A DNA stretch of 64,000 nt from Mycolicibacterium iranicum (GCF_002101705.1 NZ_LQPC01000051.1:35792-99791); one strand, 5' to 3'. Positions 33,825 through 42,511 are shown, counted from the first letter of the stretch. Notes: generated by a model from the sequence alone, not told the origin. Program-made: numbers and translations.

Positions 33825-35087
33825 ATGTCAGCCAGCCTCGGCGAGCGCTGCGGCGCCGCCCCGGCAGGTCCGCGCCGCGTTGCACTCCCTCGCGACCCCG
33901 CACTGACCGGCCTGCGCGCCGTGGCGGCCCTCCTTGTCGTCAGCACCCACGCGGCGTTCGCGACCGGATACCTCACGCACGGCTACCTCGGCACGATGTA
34001 CGCGCGCCTCGAGATCGGCGTCGCCATCTTCTTCGTGCTCTCCGGCTTTCTGCTGTTCCGCCCGTGGGTGCGCGCCGCCGCGAACGGCGAGCGCGCGCCA
34101 TCGGTCAGCCGCTACGGCTGGAAGAGGTTCCGCCGCATCGTGCCGGCCTACGTGATCACGGTGATCGCGGCATTCGAGATCTACACCGTCTTCACTCCGG
34201 GGCCCAATCCCGGCCAGACCTGGCATGGATTGCTGCGACATCTGACGTTCACGCAGATCTATGAAGACAACTACCTGGCGACGATGCTGCACCCCGGACT
34301 TTCCCAGATGTGGAGCCTGGCGGTCGAGGTGTCGTTCTACGTCGCGTTGCCTGCGATGGCGTTCCTGATCTTGGGCGTCTTGTGTCGGGGACAGTGGCGA
34401 CCTCGCCTGGCCTTGGCCGGCATCGCAATGCTTGCCGCGATGTCGCCGATCTGGATCCTCGCCGTACCCGCCCTTGATCTTCTGCCCAACTCGGCGGGCA
34501 TGTGGCTGCCCGCTCATCTGGCCTGGTTCGCCGGCGGCATGGCGCTGGCCGTCCTTGAGACAACGGGTGCACGCTGTCCCGCGATCGTCGCCATCCCCGT
34601 CGCTGCCGCGCTCTACCTCACGGTGTCCACCTCGCTCGCTGGCACGTTGGCCGGACCCGATCCGGAATGGACGCCGGTGGTCAAGTCGCTGCTGTACGCG
34701 GCGATCGCGACGCTGGCGGTCGCCCCCGCCGCGCTCGGACGCGATTCCTACGCGCGGGTGCTCGCGAGCAGGCCGATGGTGTGGCTGGGCGAGATCTCCT
34801 ACGAAATCTTCCTGGTGCACGTCGTGGTCATGGCACTCACGATGAACATGGTGCTGCGCTGGCCGCTGTTCACCGGATCAATGCCCGGCCTCATCGTCGC
34901 GACCCTGGCCATCACGGTTCCGGTGGCCTGGCTGTTGCACCGCGTGACCCGCCCTCAGAGCAGTGCGCGCAGAGAAGGCAGCAGTGCCGCGAGTGCTCTG
35001 CCCCGGTGCGATGCGGCGTCCTTTTCCGCGGGGCTCAGCTCGGCGGCCGTCCTGTCCGAGCCTGCCGGCAGGAAGACCGGGTCGTAA
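33825..35087 (+). CDS. acyltransferase-3 family membrane protein
   Basis: 420 residues with about ten hydrophobic helices. Family marks: LTGLRAVAALLVVSTHAAFATGYL with the catalytic-type His near residue 43, IFFVLSGFLLFRPW, RFRRIVPAYVI, and LSQMWSLAVEVSFYVALP. These proteins O-acylate sugars, lipids or envelope polymers. The last 133 bases run antisense through the end of rdgB, so the terminal tail (about 44 residues) is probably non-essential and unconserved. No counterpart lies at this place in M. tuberculosis, so it looks like an insertion. Confidence 0.85.
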   Translation: MSASLGERCGAAPAGPRRVALPRDPALTGLRAVAALLVVSTHAAFATGYLTHGYLGTMYARLEIGVAIFFVLSGFLLFRPWVRAAANGERAPSVSRYGWKRFRRIVPAYVITVIAAFEIYTVFTPGPNPGQTWHGLLRHLTFTQIYEDNYLATMLHPGLSQMWSLAVEVSFYVALPAMAFLILGVLCRGQWRPRLALAGIAMLAAMSPIWILAVPALDLLPNSAGMWLPAHLAWFAGGMALAVLETTGARCPAIVAIPVAAALYLTVSTSLAGTLAGPDPEWTPVVKSLLYAAIATLAVAPAALGRDSYARVLASRPMVWLGEISYEIFLVHVVVMALTMNMVLRWPLFTGSMPGLIVATLAITVPVAWLLHRVTRPQSSARREGSSAASALPRCDAASFSAGLSSAAVLSEPAGRKTGS

Positions 35088-35563
35088 CCGAACCCGCCGT
35101 CGCCGCGCGGTTCGTCGACGATGCTGCCCGGCCACTCCCCGCGGACCACCGCCGAGTCCGCCTCACGGGGCCCGAACACCACTGCGCATGCCGAAACGAA
35201 CGCCGCGCCCCTGCGCTCTGCCGGTACGTCGCGCATCTGGCCCAGGAGCAACTCCGTGTTCGCAGGATCGTCACCGTGGCGCCCTGACCATCGCGCGCTG
35301 AGAACTCCCGGCATCCCGTTGAGTGCATCCACTTCGATGCCCGAATCGTCGGCCACAGATGGCAGGCGCGTCGCGGTGTAGGCATCGCGGGCCTTGGCCA
35401 ACGCGTTCTCCTCGAACGTCGCACCCGTCTCCGGTGCTTCGTCGAACGGGGGCACATCGTCGAGCGACAACAGCGTCAACCCCGAAAGGCCGGCCGCGTC
35501 GAGCACGCGTCGCAGCTCGGCCAGCTTCTTCGGGTTGCGCGACGCGACCAGTAAGCGGGTCAG
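34955..35563 (-). CDS. rdgB: RdgB/HAM1 non-canonical purine NTP pyrophosphatase
   Basis: 202 residues if read from a CTG at 35561-35563. The family opening LLVASRNPKKLAELRRVL, the VADDSGIEVDALNGMPGVLSARWSG block and GDGGFGYDPVFLP are all present. The enzyme removes ITP, dITP and XTP from nucleotide pools. No ATG, GTG or TTG lies in frame between the rph end and the first strand, and the CTG overlaps the rph stop as CTGA. It is downstream of rph in the same operon, as in M. tuberculosis Rv1340-Rv1341. Confidence 0.92.
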   Translation of the reverse strand: MTRLLVASRNPKKLAELRRVLDAAGLSGLTLLSLDDVPPFDEAPETGATFEENALAKARDAYTATRLPSVADDSGIEVDALNGMPGVLSARWSGRHGDDPANTELLLGQMRDVPAERRGAAFVSACAVVFGPREADSAVVRGEWPGSIVDEPRGDGGFGYDPVFLPAGSDRTAAELSPAEKDAASHRGRALAALLPSLRALL

Positions 35564-36342
35564 CTTCCGAACGCCTTTTTCGCAGGCTCGCCAGACTCGG
35601 GCAACACTCCCGGGTACGGCAGCTCCAGCGCGGCGCGCTGAATCTCGAAGAGCTGATCGCACGCCGCCATCGCCGCGTCGAGCATCTTGTCCAGGGTTGA
35701 TCGCGGGAACGTCGCACCTTCGCCGGTGCCCTGGATCTCGACGAGCGTGCCGGTGTCGGTGGCGACGACGTTCATGTCCACCTCGGCGCGCGAGTCTTCG
35801 GTGTAGGGCAGGTCGACACGGACGCGGCCGTCGACGACGCCGACGCTGACCGCGGCGATCGCGCAGGACAGCGGGCGCGGGTCGGACAGTTTGCCCGCCG
35901 CGCCCAGGTAGGTGACGGCGTCGGACAGGGCGACGTACGCGCCCGTGATGGCGGCAGTGCGGGTTCCGCCGTCGGCCTGAAGGACGTCGCAGTCGATCGC
36001 GATGGTGTTCTCTCCCAGCGCGCCCAGGTCGATGCACGCGCGCAGCGACCGGCCGACCAGACGGCTGATCTCCTGCGTGCGTCCACCCACACGGCCCTTG
36101 ACCGATTCCCGGTCCGAGCGGTCGTGCGTGGCGGCGGGCAGCATCGCGTACTCGGCGGTCAGCCAGCCCTGGCCTGAACCTTTACGCCAGCGGGGCACGC
36201 CTTCTGTGACACTCGCCGTACACATGACCCGCGTCTGACCGAACTCCACCAGCACTGAACCCGCAGGATGGGTGGTGAAACCGCGTGTGAGGGTGACCGG
36301 GCGCAATTCGTCGTCGAGGCGGCCGTCTTCTCGTCTGGACAC
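35560..36342 (-). CDS. rph: ribonuclease PH
   Basis: 260 residues from a GTG. The family opening RLDDELRPVTLTRGFTTHPAGSVLVEFGQTRVMCTASV, the SDRESVKGRVGGRTQEISRLVGRSLRA block and the metal-binding DCDVLQADGGTRTAAITGA segment are present. RNase PH trims tRNA 3' ends by phosphorolysis. Its stop overlaps the rdgB start. Confidence 0.95.
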   Translation of the reverse strand: MSRREDGRLDDELRPVTLTRGFTTHPAGSVLVEFGQTRVMCTASVTEGVPRWRKGSGQGWLTAEYAMLPAATHDRSDRESVKGRVGGRTQEISRLVGRSLRACIDLGALGENTIAIDCDVLQADGGTRTAAITGAYVALSDAVTYLGAAGKLSDPRPLSCAIAAVSVGVVDGRVRVDLPYTEDSRAEVDMNVVATDTGTLVEIQGTGEGATFPRSTLDKMLDAAMAACDQLFEIQRAALELPYPGVLPESGEPAKKAFGS

Positions 36343-36401
36343 GGGCCAACCCTAGCCGGTCGTCCGGACACGTCGGTTGAGCCGGCCAACGGAGGCAAGT
36401 C

Positions 36402-37175
36402 TCAAGAACGGGAGACCTCGAAGGTCTCGTTACACACCACGGCGTGCACGGGTCCGTCGAACTCCGCCTTCGCCTCGCTGATGACGTCTTCTCGCGACGT
36501 CCAGGGCGGGATGTGGGTCAACAGCAGCTCGCGGACGCCCGCGCGGGCGGCCGCCCGTCCGGCCTCGGTGCCCGAGAGATGCAGCCGCGGCGGACGGGAC
36601 GGCGAATGCGTCCACGACGCCTCGCACAGGAAGACGTCGGCGTCGCGCGCCAATTCGATGAGTTGATCGCAATACCCGGTGTCACCGCTGTAGACGAGGG
36701 TGGCACCCGACGGATCGGTGATACGCATGCCGTAGGACTCGGTGGGGTGGCATACCTGACGGGCCAGAACGGTCAGCGAGCCGATCTCGACGGCCTGGTT
36801 GTCGACCCAGTGCCGGATTTCGAAGATGTCGGTGAAGTCGTCGATCTCGCCGCCCTCGGGCGACGATGCGGCGCCCAGGCGCGCCCAGGTGTTGGCCGGT
36901 CCGTAGACGACACCACGCTCCTGGGCCGGGGTGGGGTGATAGCGGCGCCAGACGAACAGCCCGGGCAAATCCAGGCAATGGTCGGCGTGCAGATGGGACA
37001 ACAACACGTGAACGGAGTTCGGATCCGCATGACGCTGCAGTGCGCCAAGGACACCACCCCCGAAGTCGAGAACCAGAGGCGGGGTGTCGGGCGCGGTGAC
37101 GAGATATCCGGACGCGGGCGAATCAGGACCGACGACACTGCCGGAACAACCGAGTACGGTGATTCGCACGCTCAC
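36402..37175 (-). CDS. metallo-beta-lactamase-fold phosphodiesterase (Rv1339-like)
   Basis: The GTG at 37173-37175 gives 257 residues; a second GTG six bases later is possible. Metal motif H-x-H-x-D-H is in LLSHLHADHCLDLPGLF; further ligands are in VCHPTESYGMRI, VYSGDTGYCDQL and LLLTHIPPWTS. The GGVLGALQRH and LHLSGTEAG blocks match Rv1339, reported as an atypical cyclic-nucleotide phosphodiesterase. It lies between rph and murI as in M. tuberculosis. Confidence 0.92.
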   Translation of the reverse strand: MSVRITVLGCSGSVVGPDSPASGYLVTAPDTPPLVLDFGGGVLGALQRHADPNSVHVLLSHLHADHCLDLPGLFVWRRYHPTPAQERGVVYGPANTWARLGAASSPEGGEIDDFTDIFEIRHWVDNQAVEIGSLTVLARQVCHPTESYGMRITDPSGATLVYSGDTGYCDQLIELARDADVFLCEASWTHSPSRPPRLHLSGTEAGRAAARAGVRELLLTHIPPWTSREDVISEAKAEFDGPVHAVVCNETFEVSRS

Positions 37176-37233
37176 TAGCTTGCCATGCCCGGGAACAGCA
37201 TGGCGAAAACATCGCAGGTTTCGGCGACGAACG

Positions 37234-38064
37234 TCATGTTCGGCTGACGACGTGACGCTGAACGGGCCGGACACCGTCGAGCGTCGGTCCGAGGAAGCGG
37301 GCGGCGAGCGCGGTGAACGCGTCCGGATCGCCCGTCGCTTCGAAGACCCGACGGGCCGCGACCGCGGAGTCGCCCGGATGCGGTTTCAGCAACTCCCGTT
37401 CAGTAAGCACACGCAGGAGGTCTTTGGCCGTCTCCTCGGCGCTGGAGACCAGGGTCACCTGATCGCCCATGGCCAGCTGAATGAGACCCGACAGCATCGG
37501 ATAGTGCGTGCAACCGAGCACCAGAGTGTCGACCTCGGCTCGCTGCAGGGGTTCCAAATAGCCCTCGGCGAGGCCGAGCACCTGACGGCCGCTCGTCACA
37601 CCGCGCTCGACGAAGTCCACAAACCGCGGGCACGCCACCCCGAACACCTCGATATCGCGTGCTGCCGCGAACGAATCCTGGTAGGCACCGGACGCGATCG
37701 TCGCAGCGGTGCCGATTACTCCGATCCGTCCGTTGTGCGTGGCGGCGACCGCCCGGCGCACCGCGGGAAGGATCACCTCGACGACCGGGATCGGCGCGTA
37801 GCGCTCCCGGGCGTCACGCAGGCACGCCGACGAGGCGGAGTTACATGCGATGACGAGCGCTTTGACGCCGCGCTCGGCGAGGTCGTCCCCGATCGCCAGC
37901 GCGTGTGCCCGAATCTCGGGAATCGTCAACGGCCCGTACGGACCGTTCCCGGTGTCCCCGACATAGATGATGTCCTCGTCGGGCAGTTGGTCGATGACCG
38001 CACGGGCCACCGTCAGCCCTCCCACACCGGAATCGAAGATTCCGATCGGCGCCTCGGCACTCAT
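37234..38064 (-). CDS. murI: glutamate racemase
   Basis: 276 residues. Catalytic cysteines Cys74 (ACNSAS) and Cys185 (GCTHYP), with the FDSGVGGLTV opening. It makes D-glutamate for peptidoglycan. Its ATG overlaps the stop of the rhomboid gene by four bases, placing it in the mec-cysO-cysM-rhomboid-murI operon. Confidence 0.95.
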   Translation of the reverse strand: MSAEAPIGIFDSGVGGLTVARAVIDQLPDEDIIYVGDTGNGPYGPLTIPEIRAHALAIGDDLAERGVKALVIACNSASSACLRDARERYAPIPVVEVILPAVRRAVAATHNGRIGVIGTAATIASGAYQDSFAAARDIEVFGVACPRFVDFVERGVTSGRQVLGLAEGYLEPLQRAEVDTLVLGCTHYPMLSGLIQLAMGDQVTLVSSAEETAKDLLRVLTERELLKPHPGDSAVAARRVFEATGDPDAFTALAARFLGPTLDGVRPVQRHVVSRT

Positions 38065-38738
38065 GCGTTCAGCGAAGGCGGCCGCACCGGACGTCGCAGT
38101 GCCCGGCTCTTGCGTTCGGGGCCGGACAGCAGATATGCCGCCACCAGCCCGGCCAGGGCGCCGCACAAGTGCCCCTGCCATGAGACACCGAACGTGCCCG
38201 GCAGGACGCCGAGCAAAATGCTGCCGTAGATCAACAGCACGACAACCCCGGTGACGATCTCCCAGATCTTGCGGGTGAAGAAACCGAAGACGATCAGGAA
38301 CGTCAGCCAGCCGAAGATCAGTCCCGAGGCCCCGATGTGGTTGGTCTCCACGACCGTCCCGTAGTAGGTGGGCGCACCGACGTTGCCGATCAACCAGGTG
38401 CCGAGGCCGCCGAGAATCCAGATGATCGCGGTCGCGAAAATGAACCGCGACAGACCCGCCAGCGTCATCAAAAACCCGAGCACCAAGGCCGGACCGGTGT
38501 TGGCGGCGAGGTGTTCCCAGTTGGAGTGCAGCAACGGCGCGAACAGGATGCCGGTAAGGCCGTCCGTTTCCAGCGGCCGAATGCCGTTGCTGTCGAGGCG
38601 ATGTCCCGTGACGGAGTCGTACGCCTCGATGACGTAGAGCAGAGCGACGAACGACAGGATGGTGAGCCCGCCGACCACCCATGCGGGCCGCTTCTTCGGC
38701 TGCGCGGGAAGCGGGGAATACCCACCGGTGCTCGTCAT
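38061..38738 (-). CDS. rhomboid-family intramembrane serine protease (Rv1337-like)
   Basis: From the ATG at 38736-38738, which overlaps the cysM stop, 225 residues. About six or seven hydrophobic helices; catalytic dyad Ser138 in HIGASGLIFG and His190 in SWQGHLCGALAG; HSNWEHLAAN precedes. It cleaves membrane-anchored proteins; substrate unknown. A TTG six bases earlier is an alternative start. Confidence 0.92.
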   Translation of the reverse strand: MTSTGGYSPLPAQPKKRPAWVVGGLTILSFVALLYVIEAYDSVTGHRLDSNGIRPLETDGLTGILFAPLLHSNWEHLAANTGPALVLGFLMTLAGLSRFIFATAIIWILGGLGTWLIGNVGAPTYYGTVVETNHIGASGLIFGWLTFLIVFGFFTRKIWEIVTGVVVLLIYGSILLGVLPGTFGVSWQGHLCGALAGLVAAYLLSGPERKSRALRRPVRPPSLNA

Positions 38739-39709
38739 GCCCAAAGTTGCCCTTCCAGCGCGTCCTCCGCGTCATCCAGGCTACCGGCGTACGCGCCGGT
38801 CGACAGATACTTCCATCCGGCGTCACACACGGTGAACGCGATGTCGGCGCGCTCCCCCGCCTTGACCGCCTTGGCCGCCATGCCCAGCGCTGCATGAAGG
38901 ATCGCGCCCGTCGAAATACCCGCGAAGATGCCCTCCACCTGGACCAGTTCCCGGGTGCGCTTCACAGCGTCGTAGGAGCCGACCGCGAACCGGGTGGTCA
39001 ACACGTCAGGGTCGTACAGCTCGGGGATGAAGCCCTCGTCGATGTTGCGCAACGCGTAGACGCCCTCGCCGTACCGCGGTTCGGCGGCGACGATCTGCAC
39101 GCCGGGCACGTTCTCGCGCAGGAAGCGTCCGGTACCCATCAGCGTCCCCGTCGTACCGAGGCCCGCCACGAAGTGCGTGATCTCGGGGAGGTCGGCCAGC
39201 AGTTCCGGCCCGGTGCCGTCGTAATGCGCGGCCGCGTTGGAGGGATTGCCGTACTGATACAGCATCACCCACGAAGGGTTCTGTGCCGCAAGCTCTTTGG
39301 CGTGGGCAACGGCGGTGTTGGAACCACCCTCGGCCGGGGAGTAGATGATGCGCGCACCGTAGAGCTCGAGGAGCTGTCTGCGCTCGATCGACGTGTTCTC
39401 CGGCATCACGCAGATCATCTGGTAGCCCTTGATCAGAGCGGCCATCGCCAACGAGATCCCGGTGTTCCCGCTCGTCGGCTCCAGGATCGTTGCTCCCGGC
39501 TGCAACCGGCCTTCGCGCTCGGCGTCCTCGATCATGCGCAGTGCCGGTCGGTCCTTGATGGAGCCGGTCGGATTGCGGTCCTCCAGCTTGGCCCACAACC
39601 GGACATGCGGGGTGCCGTCCGCGGCGTCGTCCCAGCGTGGGGACAGCCGCGGCAGGCCGACGAGCGGGGTGTTACCGAGGGCATCGAGCAGCGACTCGTG
39701 ACGGGTCAT
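38735..39709 (-). CDS. cysM: O-phosphoserine-dependent cysteine synthase
   Basis: 324 residues. PLP lysine Lys52 (TGSIKDRP), phosphate-binding TSGNTG and GLGTTGTLMG loops. The long C-terminus ending EDALEGQLWA matches mycobacterial CysM, whose tail closes over the active site. CysM transfers sulfide from the CysO thiocarboxylate to O-phosphoserine. It lies next to cysO and mec, its pathway partners. Confidence 0.95.
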   Translation of the reverse strand: MTRHESLLDALGNTPLVGLPRLSPRWDDAADGTPHVRLWAKLEDRNPTGSIKDRPALRMIEDAEREGRLQPGATILEPTSGNTGISLAMAALIKGYQMICVMPENTSIERRQLLELYGARIIYSPAEGGSNTAVAHAKELAAQNPSWVMLYQYGNPSNAAAHYDGTGPELLADLPEITHFVAGLGTTGTLMGTGRFLRENVPGVQIVAAEPRYGEGVYALRNIDEGFIPELYDPDVLTTRFAVGSYDAVKRTRELVQVEGIFAGISTGAILHAALGMAAKAVKAGERADIAFTVCDAGWKYLSTGAYAGSLDDAEDALEGQLWA

Positions 39710-39718
39710 GCCTGTCGC

Positions 39719-39991
39719 TCACCCACCGGCGACGGCGGGAAGGATCGTCACCGAATCCCCGTCGGAGATCGCGGTGTCCAGCCCACCAGAGAAGCGCACG
39801 TCCTCGTCGTTGACGTAGATGTTGACGAACCGGTGCAGCTTGCCGTTATCGACGAGCCGCTCCGAGATCCCCGAGTAGTTGGCTTCGAGGTCGGTGATCA
39901 CCGCCTGCAGGGTCTCGCCTGAGGCGGAGACCCGCTTCTCGCCACCGGTGTGGGTCCGCAGGATCGTGGGGATGGACACGGTCACAGACAT
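39719..39991 (-). CDS. cysO: CysO sulfur-carrier protein (ThiS/MoaD fold)
   Basis: 90 residues ending in the exposed Gly89-Gly90 that becomes the thiocarboxylate. The ubiquitin-like pattern is clear (SVTVSIPTILRTHTGGEKRV, DGDSVTILPAVAGG). It carries sulfide for cysteine synthesis by CysM; Mec then releases cysteine from its C-terminus. The M. tuberculosis equivalent is Rv1335. Confidence 0.95.
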   Translation of the reverse strand: MSVTVSIPTILRTHTGGEKRVSASGETLQAVITDLEANYSGISERLVDNGKLHRFVNIYVNDEDVRFSGGLDTAISDGDSVTILPAVAGG

Positions 39992-40005
39992 GGGGATTTC
40001 CTTCT

Positions 40006-40419
40006 CTAGTACTGCTCGACGATGGTGACAGGCTCTTCGGTGACCACCCCGTCCACGATGCGGTAGCTGCGCAACTCGTGTCTGTCGGGGTCGCGGGTCG
40101 ACACCAGAACGTAGTGGGCGTCAGGTTCGGACGCGTACGAGATGTCGGTGCGGCTGGGGTATGCCTCGGTGGCGGTGTGCGAGTGATAGATGACGATCGG
40201 GGCCTCGTCGGCATCGTCCATCGAGCGCCACACCTTCAGCTGCTCGCCGGAATCGAAGCGGTAGAAGGTGGGCGATCGTTCGGCGTTCACCATGGCGACG
40301 AACCGCTCAGGGCGATCGGATCCCTCGGGTCCGGCGATGATGCCGCACGCCTCGTCCGGATGGTCGGCACGCGCATGCTTCACCATCGCGTCGACCAGGT
40401 CGGCACGGATTGTCAGCAA
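40006..40419 (-). CDS. mec: Mec, CysO-cysteine peptidase (JAMM/MPN+ metalloprotease)
   Basis: I prefer the TTG at 40417-40419, which has GAGAGGG about 5 bases upstream, giving 137 residues (MLTIRADLVDAM); a GTG at 40456-40458 would add 13 residues. The JAMM motif is complete: Glu in PDEACG, and H-x-H...S-x2-D in YHSHTATEAYPSRTD. It frees cysteine from CysO-Cys. It is first of the mec-cysO-cysM-rhomboid-murI run, 11 bases downstream of the P1 peptidase gene. Confidence 0.92.
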   Translation of the reverse strand: MLTIRADLVDAMVKHARADHPDEACGIIAGPEGSDRPERFVAMVNAERSPTFYRFDSGEQLKVWRSMDDADEAPIVIYHSHTATEAYPSRTDISYASEPDAHYVLVSTRDPDRHELRSYRIVDGVVTEEPVTIVEQY

Positions 40420-40429
40420 GGTGTCCCTC

Positions 40430-41452
40430 TCATTCGAACGCTCCGGGCAACAGCCCACGGTATGTGGGTATTCCTGCGACCGACTCGGCGGCCAGCACTC
40501 CGACCACGACCGCGCGCGCCAGGATCTCCGCCGCGGCGGAACCGACGGCGGTGACCAGGGGCAGTTCGGGGGTCATCGATGCCGGGGTCGTCGGGTCGGG
40601 GTTCACCTCCACGGCACCGGTGGCCAGCGCGAAGACGGTGTCGCCGTCGAGCGGGGTGTGACAGGGATTGATCGTGCGGGCGAGCCCGTCCTGCGCCGCG
40701 ACGGCGACCCGGCGACACGCCGCCTTGCTGAGTGCAGCGTCGGTCGCCACCACCGCGATCGTCGTGTTCAGCGGGCTGAGCTCACCGTGCCTGTCGGCGT
40801 AGGCGGTGCGCTGGTCGGCCGGCGGCGCCACCAGACCGAACTCGTCGATGTGCGAGGCCAGCCACGGCAGCCCCGTGCCGGGGTCGACGACATCGCCCGC
40901 CGAATTCACCACGACGAGCGCGCCGACGGTCACGCCCGAGTCGAGCGTGACCGACGCGGTTCCGACACCGCCCTTGAGGACCCCGGCCCGAGCGCCGACA
41001 CCCGCCCCGACGGTGCCGATGCCGACCTCCGTGCGCGCCGCAGCCGCTGCGCGATATCCGAACTCCGCATCGGGGCGGCATTTCCAGCCTCCGACGGGAA
41101 GGTCGAAGATCACCGCAGACGGGACGATCGGCACCACGCCGCCGTCCAGGGCCACGCCGCGGTCCTGTTCTTCCAGCCACGTCATCACGCCGTCGGCCGC
41201 CGCCAGCCCGAACGCGCTACCGCCGGTGAGCACGACGGCGTCGACGTGACGAACCGAATTGCTCGGATCCAGCAGGTCGGTCTCGCGGGTACCGGGGGCG
41301 CCGCCGCGACCGTCGACAGCGCCGACGGTCCCCGGCGGGGTCAGGACGACGGTCGTTCCGGTCGCCCAGCCGGAGCCGAGTTCGGCGTCGGGGTCGATCG
41401 CGTGGTGGTGGCCGACGCGAATACCGCCGACGTCGGTGATCGATCCGCTCAT
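40430..41452 (-). CDS. P1 (DmpA-like) family N-terminal-nucleophile peptidase (Rv1333-like)
   Basis: The ATG at 41450-41452 gives 340 residues (MSGSITDVGGIRVGHHHA). Family marks: GGAPGTRETDLLDP, VVLTGGSAFGLAAADGVM, and KGGVGTASVTLDSGVTVGALVVVNSAGDVVDP around the self-cleavage region. Members are self-processing aminopeptidases or amidases. The start codon is also the last base triplet of the tandem repeat at 41453-41580, whose final mini-ORF stops on it by ATGA. Confidence 0.9.
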   Translation of the reverse strand: MSGSITDVGGIRVGHHHAIDPDAELGSGWATGTTVVLTPPGTVGAVDGRGGAPGTRETDLLDPSNSVRHVDAVVLTGGSAFGLAAADGVMTWLEEQDRGVALDGGVVPIVPSAVIFDLPVGGWKCRPDAEFGYRAAAAARTEVGIGTVGAGVGARAGVLKGGVGTASVTLDSGVTVGALVVVNSAGDVVDPGTGLPWLASHIDEFGLVAPPADQRTAYADRHGELSPLNTTIAVVATDAALSKAACRRVAVAAQDGLARTINPCHTPLDGDTVFALATGAVEVNPDPTTPASMTPELPLVTAVGSAAAEILARAVVVGVLAAESVAGIPTYRGLLPGAFE

Positions 41453-41580
41453 CGCTGTACTCGGCTCTTCGCGCAAGCGCTCATCGCTGTACTCGACTCT
41501 TCGCGCAAGCGCTCATCGCTGTACTCGACTCTTCGCGCAAGCGCTCATCGCTGCCCTCGGCTCTTCGCGCAAGCGCTCAT
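41453..41580 (-). repeat. four 32-bp tandem repeats forming overlapping 11-codon mini-ORFs (MIRU-like)
   Basis: Four head-to-tail copies of 32 bases separate the DUF2017 stop from the P1 peptidase start; two copies are identical, the others differ at one to three positions. On the reverse strand each copy supplies an ATG (at 41580, 41548, 41516, 41484) opening an 11-codon frame such as MSACAKSRVQR. Each frame ends in TGA overlapping the next ATG, and the last overlaps the peptidase ATG. The first ATG overlaps the DUF2017 TGA. Mycobacterial MIRU elements are known to insert at such ATGA junctions. Confidence 0.9.
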
Positions 41581-42161
41581 CGCTGCTGCCCCATCAGGCA
41601 GATCACCAGATACTCCTGCAGCACCGTGAGCCATTGATAGACGTCGAGGTGACCGGCCATCGGGTGGTCACCGGGCAGGCGATCAGGGCCCTCGGAGCCG
41701 ACGTCGAGCATCGTGCCCAGCGCCAACCGCACGTCGTTGACCGCCGAGGCCCAGGCATGCGCGTCCTCCTCGGACAGTTCGAACTTGCCGCCACCTGGGG
41801 GCACGGTGTCCAACAAGCGTTGTGCCGCTTCTCGTTTGGCGTCGAGGATGGCGGGCTCGTGAAGGCTGCGCAAGGCGCTGTTGAGGCTTTCCGCGGTAGC
41901 CGACCCGGCCGGGTGCTCGGTAGCCGGACGGTAGAAGTCGGGCAGCAGCCGCTTCATCGTATCGTCTTGGGGCGGAGTGGAATTGCCCGTGCGCATGCCG
42001 GTGATCTCGGCGAGTTCGTCGACCGGCGCGGACGACTCGCGATCGTCGAGCATCCCCAGCAGCGACGTGACCAGACTGCTCAGCAGTTCAGCTTCGTGGG
42101 CGGCCAGAGCCGATCGGAACCGAGGACCACCGGCGCTCTCGACCCGCTTCCATTTACGCAC
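41577..42161 (-). CDS. DUF2017 protein (Rv1332-like)
   Basis: 194 residues from a GTG, starting MRKWKRVESAGGPRFRSALAAHEAELLSSLVTSLLGML. Mostly helical with a C-terminal WLTVLQEYLVICLMGQQ segment. DUF2017 proteins lie next to clpS in actinobacteria; the M. tuberculosis one is annotated as a possible regulator without firm evidence. It starts 7 bases after clpS and ends in the ATGA at the repeat array. Confidence 0.87.
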   Translation of the reverse strand: MRKWKRVESAGGPRFRSALAAHEAELLSSLVTSLLGMLDDRESSAPVDELAEITGMRTGNSTPPQDDTMKRLLPDFYRPATEHPAGSATAESLNSALRSLHEPAILDAKREAAQRLLDTVPPGGGKFELSEEDAHAWASAVNDVRLALGTMLDVGSEGPDRLPGDHPMAGHLDVYQWLTVLQEYLVICLMGQQR

Positions 42162-42168
42162 AGTGTCT

Positions 42169-42471
42169 TCAGCGGTCCTGTTGTAGCGTCGCCCACAACC
42201 CCGCGGCGTGGAGCCTGGTCACATCGACTTCCATCGACTCCCGACTGCCTGCGGAAACCACGGCCTTGCCCTCGTTGTGCACCTGCATCATCAACTTGGT
42301 CGCGTGCGGTTCGCTGTAGCCGAACAGCTTCTGGAACACATACGTCACATAGGTCATCAGGTTCACCGGGTCGTCCCAGACGATGGTCACCCAAGGGGTG
42401 TCGGCGGTGGTGTCCTCGTGGACAGCAGTCTCTTCGCGCGTTCCCGGTCGTGCCTTCGCCGGCGTCACCAT
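42169..42471 (-). CDS. clpS: ClpS adaptor of the ClpAP/ClpCP protease
   Basis: 100 residues. The ClpS core is clear: WVTIVWDDPVNLMTYVTYVFQKLFGYSEPHATKLMMQVHNEGKAVV. ClpS binds N-degron proteins with bulky N-terminal residues and passes them to ClpC1. First gene of the leftward operon; its start is 53 bases from the divergent pncB. Confidence 0.95.
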   Translation of the reverse strand: MVTPAKARPGTREETAVHEDTTADTPWVTIVWDDPVNLMTYVTYVFQKLFGYSEPHATKLMMQVHNEGKAVVSAGSRESMEVDVTRLHAAGLWATLQQDR

Positions 42472-42511
42472 GGGGCCAGACTACCGGGGTCACACCCGTA
42501 CTCCGAACCGA

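Noticed and set aside
37234..38895. A single long protein combining murI with upstream sequence
   Set aside because: The upstream part is a shadow of the rhomboid gene; MurI begins at 38064 with the canonical opening.
41453..41580. Possible CRISPR array
   Set aside because: The 32-base units are directly adjacent with no unique spacers and no cas genes nearby; they are tandem repeats.
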